This document shows positions 32,255 to 43,182 of a DNA stretch of 64,000 bases, piece by piece. Position 1 is the stretch's first letter, and the number at the start of each line of letters is the position of its first letter. This DNA comes from Achatina immaculata (Eukaryota; Mollusca; Gastropoda; Stylommatophora; Achatinidae). The position numbers were made by a program, and so were the translations under genes. Location: positions 27,339,633-27,403,632 of the forward strand of contig CM019718.1 in assembly GCA_009760885.1 (NCBI GenBank), given 5' to 3'. The notes beneath the pieces are model-generated. The model saw nothing but the letters and a program-made list of their open reading frames with translations. It ran no database searches and was not told the origin of the DNA.

Positions 32255-32602
32255 GTTGGGGGGGGGGGAGTGAAGACGCTGTTCGATTAGGCAGTCAGCA
32301 ACCCATAGATAATATGCCAGCGTCAGGGTTAGCGAACCATTACTGATCAAGACCCTGTCCCACCTCTCCGTTGGTACCTTCAGTAACAGGCTTAGCCTGG
32401 CTAACGAGGCAGGAATCGCCATAGTCCCCATGGTGATGGAGTCTGCTAAAGAAGCATTGCACCCCCCCCCCCCGGCTTTTAGCTGAAGAGACTGAAAAAA
32501 TAGCTGTCATAACCCTATCCCACGCCGGTACGATGCTGTAACCCACCACCTCCACAGCATCGGCTGAAAAGAACACAGTTCACAGTTACAGGGAGATAAG
32601 CA
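32255..32602 (+). mobile_element. family C, near-complete reference copy
   Basis: In order: a G run, GAAGACGCTGTTCGATTAGG, TATGCCAGCGTCAGGGTTAG, CCCTGTCCCACCTCTCCGTT, CCATAGTCCCCATGGTGATG, GGAGTCTGCTAAAGAAGCAT, a C run, TCATAACCCTATCCCACGCC, and CACAGCATCGGCTGAAAAGA ending TTACAGGGAGA. It has no coding capacity. Class is uncertain: I see no poly-A, no clear tRNA boxes and no terminal inverted repeats. Confidence 0.8.
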
Positions 32603-32684
32603 GAAGACAAGATAAGTATATAAAAGTAAAAAGTATAAAGTATATAATAGATAGGGGCATCTAGTCGTTTTCAACGCAGTTTAA

Positions 32685-33285
32685 AAAAAAGTTATGTTTT
32701 GAATATCTTGGATCACTACTAACTAATAATGGAGATACAATGAGGGAAATTAAAAGGAGGACATCTATCGCTCTGCAGAAAGTTAAAGAATCTGTGGAGA
32801 GGAACAGACAGAATTACAAAAATAAGATGTTTAGGGACATGCATCTTTCCCGTCGCAACATATGCCCGTGAGACCTGGACACTTAACAAAAACAGCAGAG
32901 AAATACATAAATGCCTTTGAATGTAAATACTACAGAAGAGTTCTTCAAATATCATGGACACAAAAAAGAACAAATATATACATACTACAAGAACTTAATA
33001 TTGAAGATGGCTGGCTAATAAAGAGGATTAAACAGAGAAAACTTAAATATTTTGGACACATTAAACATCATGATAATTTAGAGAAGACCGTCTTGGGAGT
33101 GTACATAATGGGAAAAAGAAAGAGAGGAAGACCAAGGCGAAGATGGTTGCAAGACATCGTTGATGATCTGCAAATGGATGCATCAGCAGCAGGCCATCTT
33201 TCTCACAACCGAGAGGCCTACAGGAGTGCTGTTAGGGAGGCAAAGTTCCGCAAGGGACAAGCAAATGAACGAATGCATGTAAAAC
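32685..33285 (+). mobile_element. LINE-a 3' region
   Basis: The best-preserved LINE-a C-terminus. It begins TTTGAATATCTTGGATCACT (FEYLGS) and runs through REIKRRTSIALQKVK. After a frameshift near 32,870-32,890 it has a 143-codon frame with INAFECKYYRRVLQISWTQK, LQELNIEDGWLIKRIKQRKL, KYFGHIKHH and YIMGKRKRGRPRRRW. The C-terminal part is a basic domain typical of RTE-like elements. It lacks the catalytic domain and is 5' truncated. Confidence 0.9.
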
Positions 33286-33724
33286 TAATATAAACATACA
33301 CAAAGCCACGGTATATATTTATGCTCTTTTTTTATTGAAAGTCTGATTATTCCGAGTCTTTGTTAGGCCCCGGGGGCCCTTGAAGTAATTGATAATTCAC
33401 TTTAGTTCCTCCCCCCCCTACCTCCTTACACTTTCTTATCCATTTGCTGTTAAATTAAAAGCCTTCGGGAAGTTTTAGTATTTCTCCTAATCTAGACCTT
33501 GCTAAGAGAGCCCTGGATGAACTCGTCGAGTTCTGCAGGTTGTGGATTTGGTGAATTAGATATTCTGCAGGTATTTCATACATTCTCAGACGGAATTGAG
33601 TGTCCAGAACCCCTCCCCCCCCCCTTCCCAAGCTTCTGTGTACTTAGTTGTGGTTCACTGGCGCTAAAGTTGTACGCGGAGAGACCAGGGGTTCTCACAA
33701 TCTCGAAAAACTGGTACCTGGGGT
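33286..33724. other. unique sequence
   Basis: No gene recognised. CAGGGGTTCTCACAATCTCG near 33,685 resembles a hAT end, but I found no partner end. Confidence 0.35.
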
Positions 33725-33833
33725 TTACCCTACCTGGTTGCTGATAATACGATCAGGTGAAATTTATTGCATGGAACTTGATGGTGATGGATACTGGATG
33801 AATGACAAGTACTTTAGTGGCCTAGAGATGTGA
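33725..33833 (+). other. dispersed coding-like repeat with LDGDGY motif, copy 2
   Basis: The frame gives WLLIIRSGEIYCMELDGDGY followed by WMNDKYF, homologous to the minus-strand copy near 29,134-29,331. The two share about 75-80% of bases by eye over roughly 95 bp. Product unknown. Confidence 0.5.
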
Positions 33834-34116
33834 AGGCACTAACACTTCACACCCTCACTACGGCATGCAGATTCTACTGGACCTAGATTTTGTCGGAAGA
33901 GCAGCTCAGCAAATAGCGAGTTGCTTTTACAAGGCAAGGGGTTGTTTCCTGAATGTACAAAAGTAAGAAAGGGGGAGCGCAGACATAGGTACCTGACATA
34001 TGTATTAGGGAAACTGTCTCAGAAAATGGAGAATATCTGAATGGAAGACGAGACACACTGGAGACCACATTAAACACTACCTTCTGTGTTTTTCTTACGC
34101 TCTGTTTTCTTCTTAT

Positions 34117-34655
34117 TTAGTCTGCTAGCACACTGTTCAAGAACCACTACTCTACTAGCACACTGTTCAAGAACCACTACTCTGCTAGCACACTGTTCAA
34201 GAACCACTACTCTGCTAGCACACTGTTCAAGAACCACTATTCGGATACCACACTGTTCAAGAACCACTACTCTGCTAGCACACTGTTCAAGAACCACTAC
34301 TCTGCTAGCACACTGTTCAAGAACCACTACTCTGCTAGCACACTGTTCAAGAACCACTACTCTGCTAGCACACTGTTCAAGAACCACTATTCTGCTAGCA
34401 CACTGTTCAAGAACTACTGCTCTGCTAGCACACTGTGTAATAAGCACTACTCTGGTATCACACTGTGTAATAACCACTACTCTGCTATCACACTGTCTAG
34501 TAACCACTTCTCTGCTATCACATTGTCTACTAATCACTACTCCACTTTTACACTGTCTGTTAACCACTACTCCACTATCACAATGTCTAATAACCACTAC
34601 TCCGCTGTCTAATAACCACTACTCCGCTATCACACTGTGTAATAACCACTGCCTC
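34117..34655. repeat. 30-bp minisatellite, about 18 units
   Basis: Units of TCTGCTAGCACACTGTTCAA plus GAACCACTAC, more diverged toward the right. Because 30 is a multiple of three, both strands are open for 175-201 codons (LLAHCSRTTT on plus, VVVLEQCASR on minus). I regard these as repeat by-products. Confidence 0.97.
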
Positions 34656-35209
34656 CAGCCATTTTTTCCGCCCCGTCAAATTCATACGTGAATTACGAGA
34701 CCAATCAGAAGCAGGCGTTTTCGAGAACCAATCACGTGGTCAAATATTTAAAAATACTAACCAATCACTGCAGACTTTTTTTTCGTTATTTCTGCTCTGA
34801 ACGGGACCATTAATTTCTTGTTTTTCAAGAAGAACAAAGAAGAAGCTGGCAGAGACTGCACGCAGTAAAGTGACAGAACTGAATGTTGCATTTTCGAGAG
34901 ATAAAAAAAAGTGTTGTATTTTAGAGGCTAAACATGCAACACTTCACTTTAAAGATGACGTAAATATTTAGAGAGGGAACTAAAACGCACGAGTGAAGGT
35001 TTTATGAGGGTAATAAAATAAGAACAAACAAAAATGTGATACAATGGGGAGAAAAAAATGATTTTAAAAACCTAAAATAAGAACAAATAAGAAACATAAG
35101 GGGCAGAAAACTCGAGAAAGATTAATGCAGAAGAGGCATAAAATGTGAAAAGAAGTACAGAACAGAGGGGGGAGTGTGGACGGAGGAAAAATGAATCAAA
35201 GAAGCAGGG
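34656..35209. other. unique A-rich sequence
   Basis: No gene recognised. Confidence 0.4.
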
Positions 35210-35660
35210 AAGAAAATGAAAAAAATAAAAGAAGAAGAAACAAAAAGGAAAAGAAACCCAAAAAAAAAGTAAAAGATGAAAAAACAAAAAGGAAAAGAAA
35301 CAAAAACAAAAAATAAAAGATGAAAAAAACAAAAAGGAAAAGAAACAAAAACAAAAAATAAAAGATGAAAAAACAAAAAGAAAACGAAACAAAAACAAAA
35401 ACAAAAAAAATAAAAGATGAAAAAACAAAAAGAAAACGAAACAAAAACAAAAAATAAAAGATGAAAAAACAAAAAGGAAAAGAAACAATTGAAAGAAATG
35501 AAAACACGGAAAAACGAACAAAGAAAAGAGTATAGAGAAAATATGTAAAGGAAAGAAATAAAGGAAGAAAGAAAGGAAAGAAAGAAGGGAAAAAAGAAAA
35601 ACGGAAAGAAAAAAGAGAAAGAAAGAAGAAAGGAGAAAGAAAGAAAGAAACGAAGATATT
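35210..35660. repeat. A-rich array, about 53-bp unit, then GAAA-rich DNA
   Basis: Modules of AAAAGATGAAAAAACAAAAA and GGAAAAGAAACAAAAACAAA repeat about five times to 35,490 and then grade into GAAA/GGAAA purine DNA. Confidence 0.88.
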
Positions 35661-36469
35661 CTTGAGAATAGCATAAACGCCAAGACGTGAACCAAATTAA
35701 CCCTTTTAAGATCTAAACTTCAATTACTTCAACCAAGCAGCAACACACACACACACACATACACACGCACATACACCGCACTACTGTCTTTCAATCATCT
35801 GACATCATCAAACTCAAGCACTTAAGAACATTGAAAAAGAAAGAAAGAAAGAAAGAAAGGAAAACAAGAAAGAAAGAAAGAAAACATACAACAGAATATT
35901 TCCATACAATAATTTCTATGCATCATATACATCCTTTCACTCCGCATCGAACCCGCAAACATCTCCGAGGACAAACAAATTTCTGTCCCGTAAATACGCG
36001 GAAAAAACATTTCGCACTTAGTGCCTGCTGTATTGCGCACCGCAATGCTTGAAAACTACATAAATACGCAATAATAAAGACACTTCGCATGAATTCCGGG
36101 GGGTTTTATCAAGCGCCTTTTAATTGCGTTCATTATGTAGATAAATCGGTAGTTATTTTGTAGATAGTACAAGTGTTTACTTGGACCAGTTTTACTTGGG
36201 AGGGGGGGGGGGGGAATAGCAGTTTTTCTTTTTCTTTGAAAGTGTTCTTATCGTTTCCAGATATTGCTTGTTCGATTTTCTGTACCGTTTTGTCTTAGGA
36301 GAACGATGGGTTAAAGATGGTTTTTAAGTTGGGAGGGAATGTTTTAGCATGGGCTGTGGTTGTGAATGTGAAGGTGATGTTTAGACAGCAGGGGTAGATT
36401 CAAGGGCCTGGGTGAGTAAGAACATATTTAAATAGGCTGTCAGAGAGATGAAAAGGTATACATACTGAA
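35661..36469. other. unique sequence with short microsatellites
   Basis: (CA)n lies near 35,742-35,768, (GAAA)n near 35,838-35,884 and a G run near 36,199-36,213. No gene recognised. Confidence 0.5.
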
Positions 36470-36479
36470 TGAGCGGACG

Positions 36480-36609
36480 TATACATACATAAATACATAC
36501 ATACATACGGACGTACGTACGTACATACATACATACATACATACATACACACACACATACATACATACATACATACATACATACATACATACATACATAC
36601 ATACATACG
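36480..36609. repeat. (ATAC)n microsatellite with ACGT interruption
   Basis: Over 120 bp of ATAC/CATA units, with GGACGTACGTACGT-like and CACACACA interruptions. Confidence 0.95.
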
Positions 36610-36762
36610 TCTCCCTGGAAATGAGAGCTGCTGTTCTTTGCAGCCGATGCATTGGTTATGCTAAGACACAACATCGTGTCGGATTGGGAGCGGGTTATGA
36701 TGTATTGTTTCTTTCAGACCCTGAGCGAACATGAAAAGCAGTTTGAGTGTGCAATATTTTTT
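36610..36762 (-). mobile_element. family C right-end fragment
   Basis: Starting TCTCCCTGGAAATGAGAGCT and GTTCTTTGCAGCCGATGC, it matches the right end of family C in reverse, then loses similarity near 36,760. Confidence 0.75.
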
Positions 36763-37639
36763 TCTTTTAGCTTACAAGAAAGAACGAAAGAAAGAAAGAA
36801 AGCAAAGAGAAGGAAAAAAAAGAAACAAACAAACAAACAAAGAAAATCTGTGTTTTCTTTGATATAAAACAGTTTTATAATTTGGTCTCATCTGTTTGTT
36901 TGCTGTCACTTTATTCTTACTCATTGTCTTTAAAATGCGACTCCCCTGTCACCTTGTCGCAGAACTGGGTACCTAACTCCACTTGGAACTGTGCAAGGGA
37001 ATTCGTCCCGTCGTGAAGTATTAATGCCTACCACAACACGCTGTCGGGTAGCTCCATGGGTGAAGACAGGTGTGAGTCTTTCTTGATCATCTGTCGTTAC
37101 TGCTACCACGTAGTCTGCTGTTCTTTCTAAGATTATATAGTCGACTACTTCTTGAAGGCATATTTTTTCAGAGTACAGGTAGTCGACTACTACGAAACAA
37201 CCAGTTTTTTCCCCCAGAGATTACAAGCATTCGACGTCTGTACGACAGCCCCTCGTTTTTCAAATACTTCAAGTAATCGACCACTTTGCCATTACATCAC
37301 ATTGTTTAAGAGCACAAATAATCGACCACTTTGCGATCGCCCTTCTTTGTTTTCATCTTCCACAGATACAAAGACTCGTCTGTTGTTGTACAGTAAATAC
37401 CAACACTTGCATAAAACTCAAACTTTCCATCTTTTAGGAATATGAGAAGCAAAAACAAAAAAAACGAAAAGAAAATGAGTCACATGTCACACTTTGTGTG
37501 TGTGTGACATTTGCCTGACATATCGTAAACTTTGCAGCAGAGGGCAATCGATTTCTGCACCCACTGTCACCTTTCAAGGCGTGATATGCATTTTAATACA
37601 TACCTTGATTTTTTTTTAAAGGATGCTGTTAAAATGTTA
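36763..37639. other. unique sequence
   Basis: No gene recognised. The GTCGACTACT / ATCGACCACTTTGC motif recurs about four times between 37,139 and 37,345 as a loose, imperfect repeat. Confidence 0.4.
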
Positions 37640-38031
37640 TCTATTTATCTGGACCCATCAGAACTTATGGGATCACGCTTTGGGATTTGAGGCTCTGTAT
37701 TATTAGTAAAACAAATCTAAGATTATTCAACACAAATGCAGTATCCTCTCTTATTTATACGTGCAAAATCTTGGAAAAGAACTGGAGAAACAGAAAAAAA
37801 AAATTAGATGCATTTGAAAAGAAATATCTAAGGAAAGTTTAACTAATGGAACTAATTCACGACAGTGCAGAGATGAGGAAGTAAGGGTAGACCAAAAGAG
37901 ACATGGAAAAGAACAACAGAAAGGATGTTGAGCAATAGAGGGCTCATCTGGGCAAGAGCAGAAAAAAAGGCGAAGGACAGGCATTTGTGGAAAACCTTTG
38001 CGGAAGCCCCATGTGCCCTGGGCACTTAAGG

Positions 38032-38074
<43 letters not shown>

Positions 38075-38375
38075 GGAAGTTCAGCTCACAACAACTTGTC
38101 TCATCAGCGGTTGCAGGAAAAAAAAAGGTCACATGATGACAAGAAACAGTCAGAGAATCCCAGAACAAGCTATCGAATGGGACAGAAGAGACAAAGAAAA
38201 AGAGGTCGACCACATGAAACCTAAAGAGAGCACTTTTGAGAGAGGTTAAATTAGTGGGCATAAGATCTCTTGACGAGGTTGAAGAACTCTCCGAAAATAG
38301 AAAAACATGGCTAACTACAATGCGAGCCCTATGTGACGTTTAACGGCACGGTAATGATGTAAGATGTAAGATTAT
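37640..38375 (+). mobile_element. LINE-b 3' region, split by a LINE-c insertion
   Basis: The left part reads SKTNLRLFNTNAVSSLIYTC and KKKLDAFEKKYLRKV. The right part, from 38,081, reads SQQLVSSAVAG, then RKRGRPHET, and ends CTATGTGACGTTTAACGGCA then a TAAGATGTAAGAT tail. Removing the insertion and one duplication copy restores continuity with the undisturbed LINE-b at 51.4 kb. Frameshifts and stops are present. The catalytic domain is absent. Confidence 0.85.
37883..38070 (+). mobile_element. LINE-c 3' fragment inserted in LINE-b, 12-bp target-site duplication
   Basis: It begins abruptly at AAGGGTAGACCAAAAGAGAC, carries the ERMLSNRG..WARAEKKAKD and APCALGT end, then GGTTCAGAGAG and a GA tail. 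AGATGAGGAAGT lies at 37,871-37,882 and again at 38,069-38,080. This is a 5'-truncated insertion by target-primed reverse transcription, younger than its LINE-b host. Confidence 0.93.
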
Positions 38376-38390
38376 TCACATGTGTGTCGG

Positions 38391-38434
<44 letters not shown>
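38391..38434. repeat. (CAT)n microsatellite
   Basis: About 14 CAT/ATC units, just after the LINE-b tail. Confidence 0.95.
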
Positions 38435-38435
<1 letters not shown>

Positions 38436-38574
38436 GATGCCTTCCTGCCCAGAGAAGATTGGCTGAAATTGTCCTCAACTTGCTCTGTCCTTTGTTTTCA
38501 AATTGCGCGCGGCCTAGCTGAATGTAGTCTTTATGATGTCCACCAATTTATCCTTGTCTTGTCTTATCTCTCTG

Positions 38575-38850
38575 TAACCGCGAACTGGTGTTCTTTGCAA
38601 CCGATGCTGTAAAGGTGTTGAGGCCCAGCGTTTTATCGGATTGGGAGTTGGTTATGGCAGGTACTTTTTCAGTCCCGAATTGCAGCTAAAAAGCAGGGAT
38701 TGTGCAATACTTCTTTAGCAGACTCCACCACCTTGGGACTATGACGATCCCTGCCTAGTTAGCCTGAAGGTACCAGCGAAGAGGTGGGACAGGGTCTTGA
38801 TCAGCTATGGTTCGCTAACCCTGACACTAGCATATCGGTCCAACCAATCT
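38575..38850 (-). mobile_element. family C copy
   Basis: The reverse-orientation order is intact: GTTCTTTGCAACCGATGCTG, GGTTATGGCAGGTACTTTTT, TTTAGCAGACTCCACCACCT, GAGGTGGGACAGGGTCTTGA and GGTTCGCTAACCCTGACACT. The distal left end beyond TAGCATATC is lost. Confidence 0.85.
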
Positions 38851-39384
38851 ACGCATATATCTATATCCTCTTGTTTTGTTTTGTTTTTTGTTGTTGTTGT
38901 TGGCTTCCACTTCTCTCTACAGCATGTTTGTATGTTTGTCATTATCATATTGTGCTTCTTGGTGTAAAGGAATGTGCATATTTAACATAGCTTGTTGAGA
39001 ATTTGTTGCCAAAGATTTGGACAGAGTCTTGACAGTTGTCATCTCTAACATCATGCGGTTGGGAGGGGGCGGGTTTTGCCGTTGGTGTTGACTCTGAGAT
39101 GCCAAGTGGCAACAGAACAGATGGCAAGAGGAGGATGACTTGTGGCCTCTTAAGGAAATAGGTGTTTGCCTGTTTTCCCTGCACGTGTGGTCTCCTAAAG
39201 GGGACTCATCCTCTCATGTGTTCTCCGCTCACCTGCAACAATGATAAGAATGGCAAAGATTTTGAAATGTAAAAGATCGTTGCTAGGGGCAACCAGGTTT
39301 ACTGTCCGCGCGACAGACCTGTTCACAGTTTAGCCTGAAACTCTGGAGTGGAAAAAGGCGACTATTGCCTAGCTTTCCTCAAGT
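38851..39384. other. unique sequence
   Basis: No gene recognised. A short (GTT)n run lies near 38,884-38,901. Confidence 0.4.
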
Positions 39385-39592
39385 ACAAAGACCCATAAAC
39401 TGTGACAGCCCATGGACCCATAAACTGTGACAGACAATAAACCCATAAACTGTGACAGCCCATGGACCCATAAACTGTGACAGACAATAAACCCATAATC
39501 TGGGACAGTCCATAGACCCAAAATCTGTGACGGACAATAAACCCATAAACTGTGACAGTCCATAGACACATAAATTGTGAAAGTCCATCTAA
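39385..39592. repeat. 25-bp minisatellite, 8 units with dimeric alternation
   Basis: ACCCATAAACTGTGACAG is followed alternately by CCCATGG and ACAATAA, making a 50-bp dimer. Confidence 0.93.
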
Positions 39593-39614
39593 CAGTACTA
39601 CAAATTTCGAATAA

Positions 39615-39758
39615 TCACGTAACAGCTTGCAATAGAGGGCTCACCAGGGCAAAGTGGAAAAAAAAGGCAAAGGACAGGCATTTGTGGAAAACCCTTGCGG
39701 GAGCCCCATGTGCCCTGGGCAGTTAAGGTTCAGAGAGAGAGAGAGAGAGAGAGATAGA
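39615..39758 (+). mobile_element. LINE-c 3' end fragment
   Basis: From GCAATAGAGGGCTCACCAGG to GCCCTGGGCAGTTAAGGTTC, then GA(n). Short and 5' truncated. Confidence 0.85.
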
Positions 39759-39989
39759 TGTGATTTTGGACACTTCTAAATTAGACAGCTCCTAACACCC
39801 AGGAAAGATAAGCTGCAGGTTAGATTATCATATATTATGTTGTCAATTTTCTGGAGAGATACAGTTGTCTGAACAGGCCATAGACCTGTGACAGATCCAA
39901 GCCGACGGCTCACACTTTCGGCGTGCGCCTGACGAAGTAGTGGAGGTTTTCCTTCTGGACTCTGGATCTTATCCCTGTGGTAATGTTAC

Positions 39990-40350
39990 CTGAACCGCGT
40001 GGGACGAGCGGAAGTTATATCTCGCCCAGTTGCGTGGGACAACCGGAAGTTATATCTCGCCCAGTTGCGTGGGACAACCGGAAGTTATATCTCGCCCAGT
40101 TGCGTGGGACAACCGGAAGTTATATCTCGCCCAGTTGCGTGGGACAACCGGAAGTTATATCTCACCCAGTTACGTGGGACGACGGGAAATTATATCTCGC
40201 CCAGTTGCGTGAGGCGACCGAAAGTTATGTCTCGTTCAGTTGCGTGGGACGACGGGAAGTTAGGTCTAGTTCAGTTGCCTGGGACGACGGGACTTTATGT
40301 CTCGTCCAGTAGCGTGGGACGACGGGATGTTATATGCCGCCCAGTCGTGA
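39990..40350. repeat. 36-bp minisatellite, about 10 units
   Basis: Units of GTTGCGTGGGACAACCGGAA plus GTTATATCTCGCCCAG. The left five are nearly identical and the right five diverged. All three plus frames stay open; these are by-products. Confidence 0.97.
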
Positions 40351-40789
40351 ATAATTTACTTTTCATTATGCCTGTGATTGTTTTATTTCATCGGAAAAAA
40401 AGAGAATTTAATTTTTTTTCATGTAGAATTTTATAAATTAGATGTCTTTGCAAGACGGTCTCAGTTGCTATCATCATCATCATCATCATCATGAATGAAG
40501 AAACGAAGAAGTTCAGATCAAAAGCTGAAAATTGACCCAGTAGACCTATGCACATAGGGAAGAAGAAAAAGAAGAAGAAGGCATCACATCCTCAAGAGTT
40601 ACCAGCTACCAAACCTGCACGCGGCCTGGCCTAGACGGCAGCCTCGTGTAGAGGAAGCTCTAAGAGAATGCCGAGAACCTGAGACGAACCGCCGCCGCTG
40701 CTTGTGGGAGAGATTGGGGTCGATGTTTGAGCGAAGGACGAAGAAGACTGGGACAGAAGAACAAATCTCTTAGTCTTATTTGGTTCGGA
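40351..40789. other. unique sequence with (CAT)n
   Basis: A short CAT run lies near 40,469-40,491 and a GAA run near 40,560-40,580. No gene. Confidence 0.4.
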
Positions 40790-40794
40790 GAATT

Positions 40795-41100
40795 GGGGGG
40801 GGGGGGGGGTGAAGTCGCCCGATAAGGTAATCAGCGACCCATAGCTGACCAAGACCATGTCCCACGTCTCCGTGGTACCCCCAGTAACAGGCATAGCCTG
40901 TCTAACGGGGCAAGGATCGTCATAGTTCCCATGGTAGTGGAGTCTGCTAAAGAAGCATTGCACACCCCCCTGCTTTTTAGTTGTACTCCCAGACTGAAAA
41001 AAGTAGCCGCCATAACCTGGTCCCAAGCCGATACGGTGCTGTGCCTCAACATCTCTACAGCATCGGCTGCAAAGAACAACAGCTCGCAGTTACAGGGAGT
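40795..41100 (+). mobile_element. family C copy lacking the 34-bp segment
   Basis: Order as in the reference copy from the G run to GTTACAGGGAG. However, GACCCATAGCTGACCAAGAC directly joins what are two AGCTGA sites 34 bp apart in other copies. This is the contracted state of the segment that is expanded at 8,184. Confidence 0.88.
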
Positions 41101-42090
41101 TCGTACAAGTATTTGGTTAGGAACATCTAGAATTTAAATTTCAGAAATGTTATTAGCAAGTTTTATTACGCTTCATATAACGGTGACGAATATAGTCGTG
41201 ACTAACAGCGTACATAGACCAGAAGCCCGTCAGGGATATCAAATCTGGTCCTTTATCCTTATCCTATTATATATTTTTTATCATCAAATCTCCGGCTGTT
41301 TCTATACGCTAGCAGCGGGGAAGATAAATTGATCTAAATCGCTCCGAGTATGAGAAGGATATAGAACCCCTTCCACCCCGAGGGCAGTGCACTGAATACC
41401 GCAAACAACTCTCTTGAAGTAGGACATCGCTCATTCATTCCAGCACGTCCGATAGCGATGCGATCCCCGGAGCACTCATACAAGGAGACGTCACGTGAAC
41501 CACGGTGCTCTGAGAAATTAATCTTCGGAACTGGTCGAGTTACAAAGATGAACAAAACGAGAGCAATGGCCCTCTGGCGCAGCTTAATTTTTATACGACC
41601 GAACTTTTTTCCGGGTTGGTGTGGGGGTTGTACGGAGAACTCCGGGGAGATGCGGTTACAGGAGGACGCCCCCCCCCCTCTCCTCCCCTTCAATCAGTTT
41701 GAGGTTTAGAAGGAATTTAATGTATCGGAAATTAACGTCGAACTTAATATAAACAGAAGCTGAGTTGGGCCGCATTCTTAAACACAGGCCGGTCTTCGGT
41801 GCACAACAAGTGAGATTATCTCTCGGTTATCAAAATCCCAGCCTCGTCAGAGCGTTGTTATTGTTGCTGTTGTTTCCGTTGTTTGTTGTTGTTTTTCCTT
41901 GTTTGTTATTCTTGTGTGTGTTCGTAATATCGTTGCTATTATTGTTATTTATGTTGTTGTTGCATTTATTGTTGTAGTAGTGTGAAGTTAGTCTGTAATT
42001 AGGATATAGAATGTTATTGTGTAGCTTATGTAATAGTAATGGTATTGTAACGTAAATGTAATGCCAGGTATGGGATAAACTATTGACCTA
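41101..42090. other. unique sequence
   Basis: No gene recognised. GTT-rich low-complexity DNA lies at about 41,850-41,970 and a C run near 41,668-41,678. Overlapping open frames at 41,334-41,709 on both strands have no known domain. Confidence 0.4.
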
Positions 42091-42330
42091 CCTTTAATAT
42101 CTCTCTCTCTCTCTCTCTCTCTCTCCTCCCCTCCCTTTAGGTGGCCAAGATACATGGGACTTCGAATGAGTTTTTCCTCAAACGCCTGTCTTTCACTTTT
42201 TTTTTCTGCCCAGGTGAGGTATCCATTGTTCAGCATCCTCTCATTTGTTCTTCTCCATGTCATCTTTGGTCTATTCTTACTCTTGTTTCCCTGAGGTGTC
42301 TATCTCAGTGCTGCCAGTCGTCCGAAACAC
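42091..42330 (-). mobile_element. LINE-c 3' fragment, diverged
   Basis: On the minus strand it gives TWRRTNERMLNNGYLTWAEK, similar to the LINE-c ETWRRTTERMLSNRGLTWAR, and ends in the GA tail (TC on plus at about 42,099-42,125). Older than the other copies, judging by divergence. Confidence 0.75.
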
Positions 42331-43180
42331 ATGCCCCAGTCATCGCCAACGTCCTTCCTCAATAATCAAGGTCAGCTGATCTATAAACAAGATTTCACAA
42401 GCAAATCCTGCACCCAGTGGAACTCGTTAACCCTTTTCTCTCACACATACCTGCAGTGCCACAACAGCCTTTGTACAGATGTGCCCTTTGTTAGTGAGAC
42501 GCCGTCTTCATCATTTCTAATAACAGATGTGTAACCAGATAAATTATTCTTTAGTTATAATTAGTGATAGAATGTGCGTTCTTGAATATACATTTAGTCT
42601 CCGCTTTCCGTCTTCCCGCTTTACGAGGATTCATTTTCCCAAATATCGATCCAGTGAAATAGTAGGACTCGCTTTCGTAAATTTGCATATACTTCGGAAA
42701 GCGAGGGACTATCTGTTTACACTTTTATAATAAAACTGTAGCTCAGGATTGGAAAGGCAAAATTGGTTTGTGGAGTAAATATTTGGCATAGGATATGAAC
42801 AGGTTATGTACGTTTCAGACCATGAGATAGACCGCTGCAGTTCTGAACAAACTAGTAGCGATAGTTTGTAAACAGGATGAACTAACAAGGGGAGAGAAAC
42901 GCGACGAGGGTAAGAGGTATGAAACAGCTTCTGGAACATTCAAGTCCTGTTGGGAAGGCGTTGTTATACAATCCTTTAGCGCGCTAGGATTGAAGTAAAA
43001 CCTGGCTGAGTGATGAACAGCGTGGAGAGCTGTCTCTAGATCTAGAGAACCAGGACATCTTCTGGCTCGGCAGATCTTTTTCTTCAGAAAGTCGGTAAAT
43101 GTTGTGGGGGCCATGTGTCACGTGGTGTTTTTGTTGCCCTCCTCAGGTTCTCGCTTTAGGAAAAGATTAAAACTTGTCCT
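42331..43180. other. unique sequence
   Basis: No gene recognised. Confidence 0.4.
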
Positions 43181-43182
43181 TT

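Noticed and set aside
34086..34691. 201-codon frame with CSRTTTLLAH repeats
   Set aside because: Same reason: a 30-bp array, also open on the minus strand for 175 codons.
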